64,000 nt of DNA from DASVTR01 sp036387475 (lineage in GTDB: Bacteria; Acidobacteriota; Blastocatellia; Pyrinomonadales; Pyrinomonadaceae), in the NCBI GenBank assembly GCA_036387475.1, contig DASVTR010000015.1, positions 124,001-188,000 on the forward strand, in the 5' to 3' direction. Each line of letters begins with the position of its first letter. The first letter of the stretch is position 1. Position numbers and translations under genes: made by a program. Under the pieces are notes generated by a model. The model made no database searches, was not told the origin of the DNA, and worked only from the letters and a program-made list of their open reading frames with translations. This document shows, one piece after another, positions 33,612 to 41,285 of this stretch.

Positions 33612-34970
33612 CTACTCGCGCCACATATTTTCAAAGCGCGTAAATTCTTTAAGGAACGCCAGCTTCGCCGTGCCCGTCGGGCCGTTGCGCTGCTTGGCTA
33701 GAATAATCTCTGCGATGCCAGCGTTCTCTTCCGTGCGATTGTACTGTTCTTCCCGGTAGATAAAGGCGACGACATCTGCATCCTGCTCAATAGCCCCGCT
33801 TTCTCTCAAGTCTGCCAGTTGTGGACGATGGTCTGTACGAGACTCAGGGGCACGCGACAACTGTGAGAGAGCAATCAACGGCACGTTCAATTCTTTCGCC
33901 AGCCCCTTTAGTTCGCGCGAGATTTGCGAGACTTCCTGCTGGCGCGATTCTGTGCGGCGCGACGAGCCGGACATCAGTTGCAGATAATCAACGATGATGA
34001 GGTCTAGTTTCTTTTGCTCGGCGGCCAGCCGACGCGCTTTGGCTCTCATTTCAAGGACGGAGATGCCGGGCGTGTCGTCTATGAAAATCTTGGTTTCGGC
34101 CAGCGTGCCCAGAGCGCCTGCGAGACGCGCCCACTCGTCGCGCGAGAGAAATCCGCTGCGAAAACGATGCGCGTCAACGCGACCCTCCGAGCTGAGCATA
34201 CGCATCACCAGAGATTCCTTGGACATTTCCAGCGAGAAGATGCCGACGACCGCCTGTGCCTGTATCGCGGCGTTCTGGGCCAACGTCAAGCAGAGGCTTG
34301 TCTTTCCCATCGAAGGGCGCGCAGCGACGACGATTAAATCAGACGGCTGCAAGCCGGAGGTCATCGAATCAAGCTCGTTAAAGCCTGTGGTCAGGCCCGT
34401 CAACATGGCGGAGCGACCGGCCATCTCCTGCACATGCTCAAGCAGATTATCGGCAATCGGCTTGACGTGGGAGAAGCCCTGACGCGTGCGCTCGTCGGCC
34501 AGCGCAAAGATCATCTGCTCCGCGTGATCCAGAATCAGCTCAGCATCTTCTTCTGCTTCCAGCGCTTCGCTCGTCACCTTGTTGCAGACTTTGACGAGTT
34601 GGCGCAGCAGAGACGCATCGCGGACGAGCTTGGCGTAGTGCGCGATGTTAGCGAAGTGCGGCAGGCCGTAAGTTAGATTCGAGATGAACGTCAGGCCGCC
34701 GACAGCTTCGACCTCGCCTTCGCGGCGAAGTTCTTCGGCAATCAGAATCGGATTGATTTCAGAGCCGCGCTCAAACAGCGAGATCATAGAGAGGAAGACG
34801 CGGCGGTGCGAAGGGACATAGAAATCTTCGGGCTTTAAGAGTTCGATGGCCTGACTGATGAGCGCGTTGTCGAGAATAATTGCGCCGAGGATGGCGCGCT
34901 CAGCGTCGGCGCTGTTCGGCAGAGGCCGTTCGAGAAGTTGATCGCGTGCCGTGTCAGCGGGATATGCCAT
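33612..34970 (-). CDS. dnaB: Replicative DNA helicase DnaB
   Basis: The 452-residue protein is the hexameric replicative helicase. The N-terminal domain has LPNSADAERAILGAIILDN; the RecA-type domain has GFNELDSMTSGLQPSDLIVVAARPSMGKTSL with Walker A near residue 213, then SLEMSKESLVMRML and VDYLQLM. Length is normal and no intein is present. It lies downstream of rplI and upstream of alr, matching the conserved order rpsF-rpsR-rplI-dnaB. Confidence 0.97.
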   Translation of the reverse strand: MAYPADTARDQLLERPLPNSADAERAILGAIILDNALISQAIELLKPEDFYVPSHRRVFLSMISLFERGSEINPILIAEELRREGEVEAVGGLTFISNLTYGLPHFANIAHYAKLVRDASLLRQLVKVCNKVTSEALEAEEDAELILDHAEQMIFALADERTRQGFSHVKPIADNLLEHVQEMAGRSAMLTGLTTGFNELDSMTSGLQPSDLIVVAARPSMGKTSLCLTLAQNAAIQAQAVVGIFSLEMSKESLVMRMLSSEGRVDAHRFRSGFLSRDEWARLAGALGTLAETKIFIDDTPGISVLEMRAKARRLAAEQKKLDLIIVDYLQLMSGSSRRTESRQQEVSQISRELKGLAKELNVPLIALSQLSRAPESRTDHRPQLADLRESGAIEQDADVVAFIYREEQYNRTEENAGIAEIILAKQRNGPTGTAKLAFLKEFTRFENMWRE

Positions 34971-35106
34971 CGGGAGACTGCGGATTAAAAGCTATGACTG
35001 TTTAAACGTTATGCCTGTAGAATAACAGGTAAGGAAAATGCCGTGCGCGCTTATCTTTCGCTTCTCTCTCACGCACGGGCGCACGCGCCGTTGCGCACTA
35101 TACTAC

Positions 35107-35160
35107 ATCGGCGCGCGACGCGTAAACGATTGCTCGTCCGTTACACGCCAACGCGCCGAT
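35107..35160 (-). other. Structured spacer between rplI and dnaB
   Basis: ATCGGCGCG (35107-35115) and CGCGCCGAT (35152-35160) form a perfect 9-bp pair around a 36-base interior that can form a smaller nested stem (GCGTAA with TTACACGC). No T run follows, so it is not a standard terminator. It lies in the 206-base gap upstream of dnaB. Confidence 0.4.
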
Positions 35161-35176
35161 TTGATTGGCCTATCAG

Positions 35177-35734
35177 TTAAGCTTCCGCGCCGTCTGCAGC
35201 TTCCTCAGCCCCTTCGGCCTGGGCTTCGCTGCTCTCAGGCGCGCTCTCCTGCGGCGTTGAAGCAGCCGCTTGAGCGCTGCTCCGCTCGTCAGCCACGACG
35301 ACCGGAATCTCTACGTTGACCTCGCGGTGCAGGCGCACGCTGACGGTATAGTCGCCGACCTCTTTAATCGCTTCGCGCAGATTGATGCGACGGCGATCAA
35401 CTTCATAACCGCGCTCCTTCAACGCTTCCGCAATGTCCATCGAAGTAACAGAGCCATAGAGCAATCCGTGCTCGCCGACCCTGCGCTCGAAATTCAGGCT
35501 CAGCCGACGCATCTGCTCGGCCTGCGCTTCGGCGGTCGAGCGCTCCTTTGCCTCTTTCTTCAAGAGCGCAGCGCGCTCCTGTTCGATTTGCTTGACGTTG
35601 CTGGCCGTCGCCTGAACGGCCAGCTTGCGCGGCAGCAGGTAGTTGCGCGCGTAGCCCGCTTTCACTTTGACGATGTCTCCGCGCGCTCCCAAATCATCTA
35701 TGTCTTCGCGCAGGAGGACTTGTGTATTAGCCAT
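35177..35734 (-). CDS. rplI: Ribosomal protein bL9
   Basis: The 185-residue protein is bL9. The N-terminal domain has VLLREDIDDLGARGDIVKVKAGYARNYLLPRKLAV, and the C-terminal domain ends near VNVEIPVVV. Beyond residue 150 there is an extra Ala/Glu/Ser-rich tail of about 35 residues that most bL9 proteins lack and that is probably disordered. A strong ribosome site (AGGAGGAACAAGAGG) precedes the ATG. It lies 19 bases after rpsR. Confidence 0.97.
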   Translation of the reverse strand: MANTQVLLREDIDDLGARGDIVKVKAGYARNYLLPRKLAVQATASNVKQIEQERAALLKKEAKERSTAEAQAEQMRRLSLNFERRVGEHGLLYGSVTSMDIAEALKERGYEVDRRRINLREAIKEVGDYTVSVRLHREVNVEIPVVVADERSSAQAAASTPQESAPESSEAQAEGAEEAADGAEA

Positions 35735-35753
35735 TTCCTCTTGTTCCTCCTTT

Positions 35754-36083
35754 TTAAGCCGTAGCGTATGGAAGCAGCGCGATGTTGCGCGCGCGCTTGA
35801 TGGCTTCGGCGAGCATGCGCTGATGCGTGGCGCACGAACCCGAAATGCGACGCGGTAAAATCTTGCCGCGCTCCGGGATGTAATTCTGCAAGAGCTTCAC
35901 ATCCTTGTAATCAATCAAATCAACCTTCTCGATGCAGAAGCGGCAGATTTTGCGACGATGCATACGCCGCCCGCCGCCGCCACGACCGCCGCCACCGCGA
36001 CCGCCGCGATCACGTCCGCCGCCATCGTTATCATATCCACGCTCAAAAACTCGCTCGCGATCTTCGTCGTAATTACTAGACAT
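35754..36083 (-). CDS. rpsR: Ribosomal protein bS18 with RGG-rich extension
   Basis: The core of bS18 begins near residue 43 (RKICRFCIEKVDLIDYKDVKLLQNYI), with CRFC and the later SGSCATHQRMLAEAIKRAR. Before it is an unusual N-terminal extension of about 40 residues, acidic at first and then rich in GGR and RGG repeats (about residues 21-40), probably disordered and nucleic-acid binding. The total of 109 residues is longer than the usual 70-90. It lies between rpsF and rplI, as expected. Confidence 0.97.
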   Translation of the reverse strand: MSSNYDEDRERVFERGYDNDGGGRDRGGRGGGGRGGGGRRMHRRKICRFCIEKVDLIDYKDVKLLQNYIPERGKILPRRISGSCATHQRMLAEAIKRARNIALLPYATA

Positions 36084-36195
36084 AATTTTTTCTTGTCCTC
36101 TCTCACTCTCGTTGCAGTCGGCAATCAGCCGTCAGAGTTTCAGCAGCTAAGCCGCTGACGCTGTGCTACGAATTGCTGACATCGCCGCTTCGTGT

Positions 36196-36621
36196 TTATG
36201 ACTCGTTCTCCTCAGAAGTTTCGGCAGCCGCACTCTCTCTGCGACCCGTTGTTCCGCCGCCGCCAAGAGGTCGCTTGCTTGCTTTGCGCGCACGCTTCGC
36301 CTTGAACTTCTCTGCGCGACGGCGATCCTCGTCAACGCGCACAGTCATGTAGCGTATGACCTGGTCGTTAACGCGCATGCGGCGTTCAAGCTCTGCGATT
36401 TCACGACCGGAGCCGTCAACTTCGAACAATATGTAGTGCCCTTCGTTGACGCGGCCAATCGGGTAGGCCAACTGGCGCCGACCCATGTTTTCGTTTTTAG
36501 TGACGGTCCCGCCCTGATCGGCGATGATCTGCTGTAGGTTTTCGCTGAGGCGTGTGATGTCCTCATCGCCCGTCTTCGGATCGACGATGAACATTACCTC
36601 GTACGTTCTCTGTTCTGCCAA
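36196..36621 (-). CDS. rpsF: Ribosomal protein bS6
   Basis: The 141-residue protein is bS6, the partner of bS18 in the small subunit. The core reads YEVMFIVDPKTGDEDI, then NMGRRQLAYPIGRVNEGHYILFEVD and LERRMRVNDQVIRYMTVRVDE. The C-terminal extension after about residue 100 is basic and Ser/Glu-rich. The start is TTG, with AGGAGG seven bases upstream; an overlapping ATG is out of frame. It leads the rpsF-rpsR-rplI group. Confidence 0.97.
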   Translation of the reverse strand: MAEQRTYEVMFIVDPKTGDEDITRLSENLQQIIADQGGTVTKNENMGRRQLAYPIGRVNEGHYILFEVDGSGREIAELERRMRVNDQVIRYMTVRVDEDRRRAEKFKAKRARKASKRPLGGGGTTGRRESAAAETSEENES

Positions 36622-36688
36622 AATTCATCCTCCTCTTGGATGTCAAGCTTCATTCAGTAGAATAAAGCAAGAAGGGAAAACCAGTTTA

Positions 36689-36756
36689 CAGTCTTTAGTT
36701 TTGAGTTTTCAGAAAAGCAACTTGTCTTCTACTGAAAACCGAAAATTGATTACTGA
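36689..36756. repeat. Intergenic inverted repeat, TCAGTTT class
   Basis: AGTTTTGAGTTTTCAG on the left faces CTGAAAACCGAAAATTGA on the right, with the loop AGCAACTTGTCTTC that also occurs at 12879. It lies between pth and rpsF. Confidence 0.75.
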
Positions 36757-37313
36757 TTGTATTGTGCCATTGCTTTGTCAATGCCGTCGCGGAGGACGGC
36801 TCGCAGCGCCTCTGCGCTACGCTCTAAAATTTTTTCAACGTCCGCACGCTCGCCGCGCGAAAACTCTTCAAGGACAAAACGCTTTGCATCGCCGAGCGGA
36901 TGCTCAGGTTGAATGCCTATCCGCAGGCGTATGAACTCGTCCGTCTTGAGCGCGGCGATGATTGATTTCAAACCGTTGTGACCGCCCGCCGAACCGCGCG
37001 CCCGCAGGCGAATCTTTCCAAAGGGCAGCGCCAAATCATCGCTGATGACGATTAGCTCGGAATCCTTTTTCAACTCGCGCTTGGCGGCGAGGCAGGCGAC
37101 CGCTTCGCCGCTCAAATTCATGTAGGTCTGCGGCTTGACCAACTCGACAGCCGCTCCCTCAAGTTCTGCGCGCCCGACGACCGCGCGACACTCTCTGCGC
37201 TTTACCTGCGCGCCAATGGAGCGCGCCAGCCAGTCAACGAGCATGAAGCCGAGGTTGTGGCGCGTCCACTCATACTCTGCGCCCGGATTGCCAAGACCAA
37301 CAACAAGACGCAT
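36750..37313 (-). CDS. pth: Peptidyl-tRNA hydrolase
   Basis: The 187-residue protein is bacterial Pth, which frees tRNA from drop-off peptidyl-tRNA. Landmarks are VVGLGNPGAEYEWTRHNLGF with the catalytic His at about residue 20, KPQTYMNLSGEAV, and SDDLALPFGKIRLRARGSAGGHNGLKSI. The ATG at 37313 starts MRLVVGLG, the normal N-terminus. It lies between rplY and rpsF in the conserved order, with inverted repeats on both sides. Confidence 0.97.
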   Translation of the reverse strand: MRLVVGLGNPGAEYEWTRHNLGFMLVDWLARSIGAQVKRRECRAVVGRAELEGAAVELVKPQTYMNLSGEAVACLAAKRELKKDSELIVISDDLALPFGKIRLRARGSAGGHNGLKSIIAALKTDEFIRLRIGIQPEHPLGDAKRFVLEEFSRGERADVEKILERSAEALRAVLRDGIDKAMAQYNQ

Positions 37314-37318
37314 GGCGA

Positions 37319-37418
37319 AAAGGGTAAAAGGGTGAAAGGGTAGAAGGATAATTGAAAGCTGAGCAAAGGGCAGCAGGTTTTTCTTTTAACCTTTCCCCCT
37401 CTTTTCCTTTTACCCCTC
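37319..37418. repeat. Intergenic inverted repeat, AAAGGGTG class
   Basis: AAGGGTAAAAGGGTGAAAGG on the left faces AACCTTTCCCCCTCTTTTCC on the right. It fills the rplY-pth spacer and is the only copy of this word class in the window. Confidence 0.7.
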
Positions 37419-37424
37419 GCGCCC

Positions 37425-38087
37425 TTAAGATTCTTCCTCGTCCTCTTTCTTACCCTTGCCGATCACTTCAGGCTCGGCTGGCTCTTCCTCGGTCACTTCA
37501 GGCACTTCGACAGGCTCTTCGCGCGTCACGCTGACGGTAGCGATGACGGTCTCCGGCTCGGTCAGAATCTCAATGTTTTCGTCGGCTGGAATGTCAGAAA
37601 CGTGCAGCACATCATGCACGCCCAGATTCGACACGTCCAAGTCAATCGAGTCAGGGATATTGCGCGGCTGGCAGCGAATTTCAATCTCGCGTGTGACCTG
37701 CTCAAGCACGCCCTGCTCTTCGCGTACGCCGACGGGTTCACCAATCAGATGCACGGGCACTGTGACTTCGATCTTCTGACCTTTGACGAGCCTTTTCAAA
37801 TCGGCGTGAACCAGACGACCGCGAACGGGGTCAATCTGGCGATCATGAAACATCACTTCGCTCGCGCCGACGCCTTCGACATCCAACGTAAAAATCGCGT
37901 TGTGTCCTGCGTCCGAGCGCAGGATAGCAGCCAACTCTCTCAGCGGAGCGACCGCCGAGACCGTCTCGCCTTCGCCGCCATAGACGGTCACGGGCACTTG
38001 GCCGCTGGCGCGAACGCGCCTTGCATCATTTTTCCCGCGCCCGTTGCGCTGCTGCGCCCGCACGGTAATCTCTTTTCTTTCTGCCAT
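37425..38087 (-). CDS. rplY: Ribosomal protein bL25 / Ctc family
   Basis: The 220-residue protein is the long (Ctc-type) bL25 that binds 5S rRNA. It has VRAQQRNGRGKNDARRVRASGQVPVTVYGG at the start, VMFHDRQIDPVRGRLVHADL near the middle and a second beta domain with IEIRCQPRNIPDSIDLDV. The tail is strongly acidic (EEPAEPEVIGKGKKEDEEES). It lies between prs and pth, as in many genomes. Confidence 0.96.
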   Translation of the reverse strand: MAERKEITVRAQQRNGRGKNDARRVRASGQVPVTVYGGEGETVSAVAPLRELAAILRSDAGHNAIFTLDVEGVGASEVMFHDRQIDPVRGRLVHADLKRLVKGQKIEVTVPVHLIGEPVGVREEQGVLEQVTREIEIRCQPRNIPDSIDLDVSNLGVHDVLHVSDIPADENIEILTEPETVIATVSVTREEPVEVPEVTEEEPAEPEVIGKGKKEDEEES

Positions 38088-38106
38088 GATTTTTCTCTCA
38101 AAAAAA

Positions 38107-38182
38107 GTTTCAAGCTTCGGGTTTGTGGTTTCAAGTCAAAGCACACGAACGAACCTGAAACCTTAAACCGGAAACTTGAAAC
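38107..38182. repeat. Intergenic inverted repeat, GTTTCAAG class
   Basis: GTTTCAAGCTTCGGGTTTG on the left faces AAACCGGAAACTTGAAAC on the right. It lies between prs and rplY and shares words with the copy at 31152. Confidence 0.75.
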
Positions 38183-38203
38183 CGGATTAAGTGTTTGCCC
38201 TTC

Positions 38204-39169
38204 TCAAACGAAGAGCGAGGAAACGCTTGTCTCCTCGTGGATCGACTTGATCGCTTTCGCTAAGAGCGGAGCGATGCTCAGGATTTTGACCTTCTTCAAT
38301 TCGCAAGCGTGATCGTGCAACGGAATCGTATTGGTCACGACAATCTGCTCGATGGCCGATTCATCCAACTGTTCGACGGCGTGGCCCGATAACACAGGAT
38401 GCGTAAAAGCTGCGTGAATGCGCTCTGCCCCTGCGTTTTTCAAAGCCTTCGCAACCTTAGTAAGCGAGCCGCCCGTATCGCACATATCATCAATAATCAA
38501 ACAACTACGCCCGCGCACATCGCCAACCACGTTCATCACTTCCGCGACGTTAGCCTTCTCCCGCCGCTTATCGCAAAGAGCCAGCGTCGCAGGCTCGCCC
38601 GAAGAAGATTTCAAGCGTTTCGCATACGCACGCGCGCGTTCAGCGCCGCCCGTATCTGGCGCAACCACCGTCAGATTCGGCAGCGGGTTCGCCAGGTAAT
38701 AACCGATCATCACAGGCGCGGCGTAAAGGTGATCCACCGGAATGTCAAAGAAGCCTTGAATCTGCGCCGCGTGCAAATCCATCGTCAGGATGCGCTGCGC
38801 ACCGGCCACCGTAATCAGGTTTGCCACCAGCTTCGCCGAAATCGGCACGCGCGGGCGATCCTTCTTGTCCGAGCGCGCATAACCGTAATACGGAATCACA
38901 GCCGTCACGCGCTCCGCCGATGAGCGACGAAACGCGTCGAGCATCACCAAGAGTTCCATCAGATTCGAGTCGGTCGGCGGGCACGTCGGCTGCACGATAA
39001 AGATGTCGCCGCCGCGCACGTTCTCGTCAATCTGAAAGTTAAACTCGCCGTCGGAAAAACGTTCCGTAATGGCGCGTCCCGGATCGCAACTCAAAAAGTG
39101 ACAAATCTCTTCGGCCAGCGCCCGATTGGCATTGCCGGAAAAGACCTTGATGCCGCCTGTTGTGCTCAT
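38204..39169 (-). CDS. prs: Ribose-phosphate pyrophosphokinase
   Basis: The 321-residue protein makes PRPP from ribose 5-phosphate and ATP. Landmarks are FSDGEFNFQIDENVRGGDIFI, the PYYGYARSDKKDRPRVPISAK flexible loop, the catalytic DLHAAQIQGFFDIPVDHLYA and the PRPP loop IIDDMCDTGGSL. Length is normal. It follows the tRNA-Gln and ispE genes. PRPP feeds nucleotide salvage, so it is functionally related to the nucleoside block. Confidence 0.97.
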   Translation of the reverse strand: MSTTGGIKVFSGNANRALAEEICHFLSCDPGRAITERFSDGEFNFQIDENVRGGDIFIVQPTCPPTDSNLMELLVMLDAFRRSSAERVTAVIPYYGYARSDKKDRPRVPISAKLVANLITVAGAQRILTMDLHAAQIQGFFDIPVDHLYAAPVMIGYYLANPLPNLTVVAPDTGGAERARAYAKRLKSSSGEPATLALCDKRREKANVAEVMNVVGDVRGRSCLIIDDMCDTGGSLTKVAKALKNAGAERIHAAFTHPVLSGHAVEQLDESAIEQIVVTNTIPLHDHACELKKVKILSIAPLLAKAIKSIHEETSVSSLFV

Positions 39170-39173
39170 AGCT

Positions 39174-39237
39174 TAGAGGTAGAGGCTAGAGGTCGGAGGT
39201 CAGTAATTTCTGACTGACCTCCAGCCTCTGCCCTCCG
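39174..39237. repeat. Intergenic inverted repeat, AGAGGTCAG class
   Basis: AGAGGTAGAGGCTAGAGGTC on the left faces GACCTCCAGCCTCTGCCCTC on the right, between the tRNA and prs. Confidence 0.75.
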
Positions 39238-39250
39238 ACAACTTGAGAAG

Positions 39251-39325
39251 TGGCTGGGGCGGGTGGATTCGAACCAACGAATGCCGGTTCCAAAGACCGG
39301 TGCCTTACCACTTGGCTACGCCCCA
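39251..39325 (-). tRNA. tRNA-Gln (anticodon TTG)
   Basis: Read on the minus strand, the 75-nt gene has the acceptor stem TGGGGCG paired with CGCCCCA, a discriminator G and an encoded CCA. The anticodon stem CCGGT/ACCGG encloses a CTTTGGA loop with anticodon TTG. The T-arm contains GGTTCGAATC. Its place between ispE and prs is seen in several bacterial phyla. Confidence 0.95.
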
Positions 39326-39344
39326 GGATCAAAACCGTCTTGAC

Positions 39345-40289
39345 TTACGAAAGCGCTTCTATGAGAGCAGCACATGAACCAAGAGCCTGCACGTACTGCG
39401 CCCGCGACAACGTTGAGCACGAAAAGACGCGCCATGCGGTTTCCGCCCTCAGCGCACGAGCGGCGCGCTCCTGTGCTTCCTGATTTTCAAAGATACCAAA
39501 AACGCTTGAGCCGCTACCAGTCATCAGCGCCCGCCGCGCCCCACCGAGCACGAGCGCATTTTTCGCACGCTCGATTTCAGGTTTCAAGCGAAAAACCACA
39601 CGCTCGAAATCGTTGTGCAGCGCATCAGGAAATGAATCCGCAAAATGCTCGTCCGCACGAGAAATAGAAAGAATAGTGTCGCTATCCACCTTTGTCAAGG
39701 CGGGGGCATTAAGCTCTCCGTAAGCCTCGGCTGTTGCCATTTTCGCATCCGGCGTGACGATCAACAGATGTTCAGCCGACACCTCCGGTAGAGGAGTGAT
39801 GTGCGTGCCAAGACCTGTCCCCAAAGCAGTGCCGCCCGTGAAAAAGAAAGGAACGTCAGCGCCCAGGAGTGCTCCCATAGCACACAACTCGTGCTTACTG
39901 ATTTTAAGATTCCAGAGAGACGCAAGACCCAGCAGCGCCACAGCCGCATTCGACGAGCCACCGCCCAAGCCCCCTTCCGTCGGGATACGCTTTTCGAGGT
40001 GAATCGAAACCCCTGCGCGCGAGCCGTACTGCTCCTTGAGCGCGATGGCAGCGCGGCAGATTAGATTTCGACCGTCAGTAGGAATCTCCTGCGCGTCGCA
40101 AGTCAATTGCAGACGCTCGTCTGTTCTCGCTGAAAACGTCAACAGGTCGTGCAGCGTGATGGTTTGAAAGATTGTGCGTAGTTCGTGAAACCCGTCTGCC
40201 CGACGTCCGAGCACAGAGAGTTTCCAGTTGATTTTCGCAAACGAAGGAAGCTTTAAGCCATCAAACACGAGGGGCGGCTGACCTTTCAA
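39345..40289 (-). CDS. ispE: 4-diphosphocytidyl-2-C-methyl-D-erythritol kinase
   Basis: The 314-residue GHMP kinase phosphorylates CDP-ME in the MEP pathway. SFAKINWKLSVLGRRADGFHEL at the start holds the substrate-binding lysine and histidine region. The ATP loop is PTEGGLGGGSSNAAVALL near residue 105, and the C-terminal glycine motif is ALMTGSGSSVFGIF. The TTG start gives MKGQPPLVFDG; a GTG a few codons later is an alternative. It completes the pathway with ispD and ispF, which lie about 18 kb away. Confidence 0.95.
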   Translation of the reverse strand: MKGQPPLVFDGLKLPSFAKINWKLSVLGRRADGFHELRTIFQTITLHDLLTFSARTDERLQLTCDAQEIPTDGRNLICRAAIALKEQYGSRAGVSIHLEKRIPTEGGLGGGSSNAAVALLGLASLWNLKISKHELCAMGALLGADVPFFFTGGTALGTGLGTHITPLPEVSAEHLLIVTPDAKMATAEAYGELNAPALTKVDSDTILSISRADEHFADSFPDALHNDFERVVFRLKPEIERAKNALVLGGARRALMTGSGSSVFGIFENQEAQERAARALRAETAWRVFSCSTLSRAQYVQALGSCAALIEALS

Positions 40290-40332
40290 CTAAAGCGCCA
40301 GCCGCCCTCATCATCTTGCTTGATGACGCGCT

Positions 40333-40980
40333 CTAGCGCGCTACGAAAACCTGCGTGAAGTAAACGCGTCCATCCTCAGAGCGGGCAACGCCGATCCCTG
40401 TGCGCGTGAATTCTTCATTCAGAATATTATCGCGATGTCCTGCGGAACGCATCCACCCGACAACGGCGGACGTGGCCGCGTCCGAGAAGCCTCTATTATA
40501 AGCGAGATTTTCCGCCAGCGATTTAAAACCGGTGATGCCGTTGGCGCGTGAGCGCTCGCGTAGTCCCTGCCCGTCCGGGCCTGTGTGGCTAAAGAATTTC
40601 TGGCGTGCCATCTTCTCCGAATGAAGACGCGCCATGCGTGTCAATTCCGCATCCCAAACCAGCGCCGACTCTCCGCGAGCACGTCTTTCAGCGTTAACCA
40701 GATCGAAGGCTCTACGCTCATCACTTGTCGCGCTGACCGCTGCCGACGAAACGATAGCGCCCCCGTCGTGCGAAGCGTTAATAAGGCGCGGCCTCGTTGA
40801 AAGCGTTGAGACGTTTCCTGATGAAGTAATCAGGCGCGCGACCTCCTGTCGCGCTGATTGAGATTGCGCGTGGCCGTTAATAGCATTGCCGACGATCAGG
40901 AAAAATGAGAAGGCCGAGAGCAGCAGCAGGCGAGGCAGTCTATTACCTGCTATCGAGGGAAACAGATTGAATATTTTCAT
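40333..40980 (-). CDS. Secreted CAP-domain (SCP/PR1) protein
   Basis: The protein of about 215 residues begins with a hydrophobic signal segment (LPRLLLLSAFSFFLIVGNAI). It ends in a CAP domain: AFDLVNAERRARGESALVWDAELTRMARLHSEKMARQKFFSHTGPDGQ, then SLAENLAYNRGFSDAATSAVVGWMRSAGHRDNIL with the conserved histidines and glutamates. Bacterial CAP proteins are extracellular and mostly uncharacterised. I use the ATG at 40980 (MKIFNLFPS); a TTG five codons earlier is also open. A 305-base gap follows upstream. Confidence 0.85.
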   Translation of the reverse strand: MKIFNLFPSIAGNRLPRLLLLSAFSFFLIVGNAINGHAQSQSARQEVARLITSSGNVSTLSTRPRLINASHDGGAIVSSAAVSATSDERRAFDLVNAERRARGESALVWDAELTRMARLHSEKMARQKFFSHTGPDGQGLRERSRANGITGFKSLAENLAYNRGFSDAATSAVVGWMRSAGHRDNILNEEFTRTGIGVARSEDGRVYFTQVFVAR

Positions 40981-41285
40981 AAGGGGAACACTCAACGGAC
41001 TCGTTACAATCTGGCGAATCCAATTAAGCCGGGAGAAAGCAATTTATAAATTAGACCGTGTAGGGGCGACCGGTCGTTGGTCATCGAATAAAGACTAACA
41101 AAAAGGTTAAACTCAATCAACCCTTTTTCATTTTAGCCGCCTTGTAAACAGATTGCAAATTAGTTACGGCTTTTTGTCGGAAGCTTGGGTGATTAAGGTA
41201 AGTTATTGAAAACAGACAAGAAAAGGCTTATCTTGGCGGCTCAAAGATGTCAGGCGAGATGAAGAATAGCGAATGGCGAACGAAT
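40981..41285. other. Gene-free spacer with one hairpin
   Basis: The 305-base spacer between the CAP and TPR genes is relatively AT-rich. I see no gene in it with a supporting ribosome site. It contains one terminator-like hairpin at 41100-41128 and nothing else I can support. Confidence 0.6.
41100..41128 (-). terminator. Probable terminator after the TPR gene
   Basis: On the minus strand AAAAAGGGTT (41119-41128) pairs with AACCTTTTT (41100-41108) with one bulged base; the T tract is in the descending arm. It probably ends the TPR transcript. Confidence 0.5.

Noticed and set aside
29347..41163. A 14-base match (CAGATTGCAAATTA) in two spacers near 29347 and 41150
   Set aside because: A match of this length is expected by chance in 64 kb, and no flanking similarity is present.
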